Shown here: in pieces, positions 5,144 through 5,175 of the stretch | How the letters are laid out: every line of letters begins with the position of its first letter | How positions within the stretch are numbered: position 1 is the stretch's first letter | Source of the DNA: Syntrophomonadaceae bacterium | GTDB lineage: Bacteria; Bacillota; Dethiobacteria; SKNC01 | DNA length: 5,175 nt | NCBI GenBank assembly: GCA_003555415.1 | Contig: PWHX01000151.1 | Coordinates: forward strand, 1 to 5,175 | Direction of reading: 5' to 3' | Notes under the pieces: generated by a model | What the model was told of the DNA's origin: nothing | Database searches by the model: none | What the model saw: only the letters and a program-made list of their open reading frames with translations | Position numbers and translations under genes: made by a program

Positions 5144-5158
5144 TGTTCTTTGAAAACT
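5144..5158 (+). promoter_or_regulatory. boxA-like antitermination motif in pre-16S leader
   Basis: TGTTCTTTG (5144-5152) matches the E. coli boxA TGCTCTTTA at seven of nine positions, and the full TGTTCTTTGAAAACT is the motif commonly seen just upstream of rRNA genes in Firmicutes. NusB/NusE binding here would support antitermination of the rRNA operon. The mature 16S 5' end is not in the window, so no rRNA gene is annotated. Confidence 0.75.
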
Positions 5159-5175
5159 AAACAGGACTCACAATA

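Noticed and set aside
5111..5175. Leader peptide or small gene starting from AAGGAGGT
   Set aside because: No start codon occurs at a usable distance and the surrounding sequence is clearly an rRNA leader with a boxA motif.

Overview
The window looks like chromosomal DNA from a low-GC, Gram-positive anaerobe of the Clostridia type. Reasons: strong purine-rich Shine-Dalgarno sites, AT-rich intergenic DNA, a greA-lysS pair leading into an rRNA operon, and an rRNA leader ending in the TGTTCTTTGAAAACT motif typical of Firmicutes. All genes lie on the + strand. Genus is not determinable from what I can see.

Region 1 (3-2622) is a three-gene cluster. It holds a small helix-turn-helix protein with an alpha/beta C-terminal domain, a 300-residue protein of the family usually labelled 'quinate 5-dehydrogenase', and a 366-residue NAD(P)-dependent oxidoreductase usually labelled 'shikimate dehydrogenase'. 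Read directly, the last protein resembles the cyanobacterial long-chain acyl-ACP reductase (AAR) along its whole length. It keeps the TTGN motif, the GATGxIG nucleotide loop, and the ACxAE motif that carries the AAR acyl-accepting cysteine (Cys289 here). The cluster may therefore be an uncharacterised acyl-reduction (aldehyde-forming) system with its own regulator, rather than quinate/shikimate metabolism.

Region 2 (2623-2966) is a 344-base AT-rich gap with no gene. It holds a perfect 15-bp tandem repeat, a near-consensus promoter (TTGATA-17-TATAAT) with a palindrome inside its spacer, a hairpin followed by a U-rich stretch about 30-70 bases into the predicted transcript, recurring TAGAATAA octamers and a second, weaker promoter nearer greA. 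Together they suggest a regulated or attenuated greA leader.

Region 3 (2967-5026) is greA (transcript cleavage factor) followed by lysS (class II lysyl-tRNA synthetase). Both are intact, full length and carry all signature motifs. No convincing terminator separates them, but lysS has its own candidate promoter.

Region 4 (5027-5175) is the start of an rRNA operon: a near-perfect extended -10 promoter, a leader hairpin beginning near the predicted +1, and a boxA-like antitermination motif. The 16S gene itself should begin just past the window edge. The region 3-4 genes all serve transcription and translation. The region 1 cluster is functionally separate.
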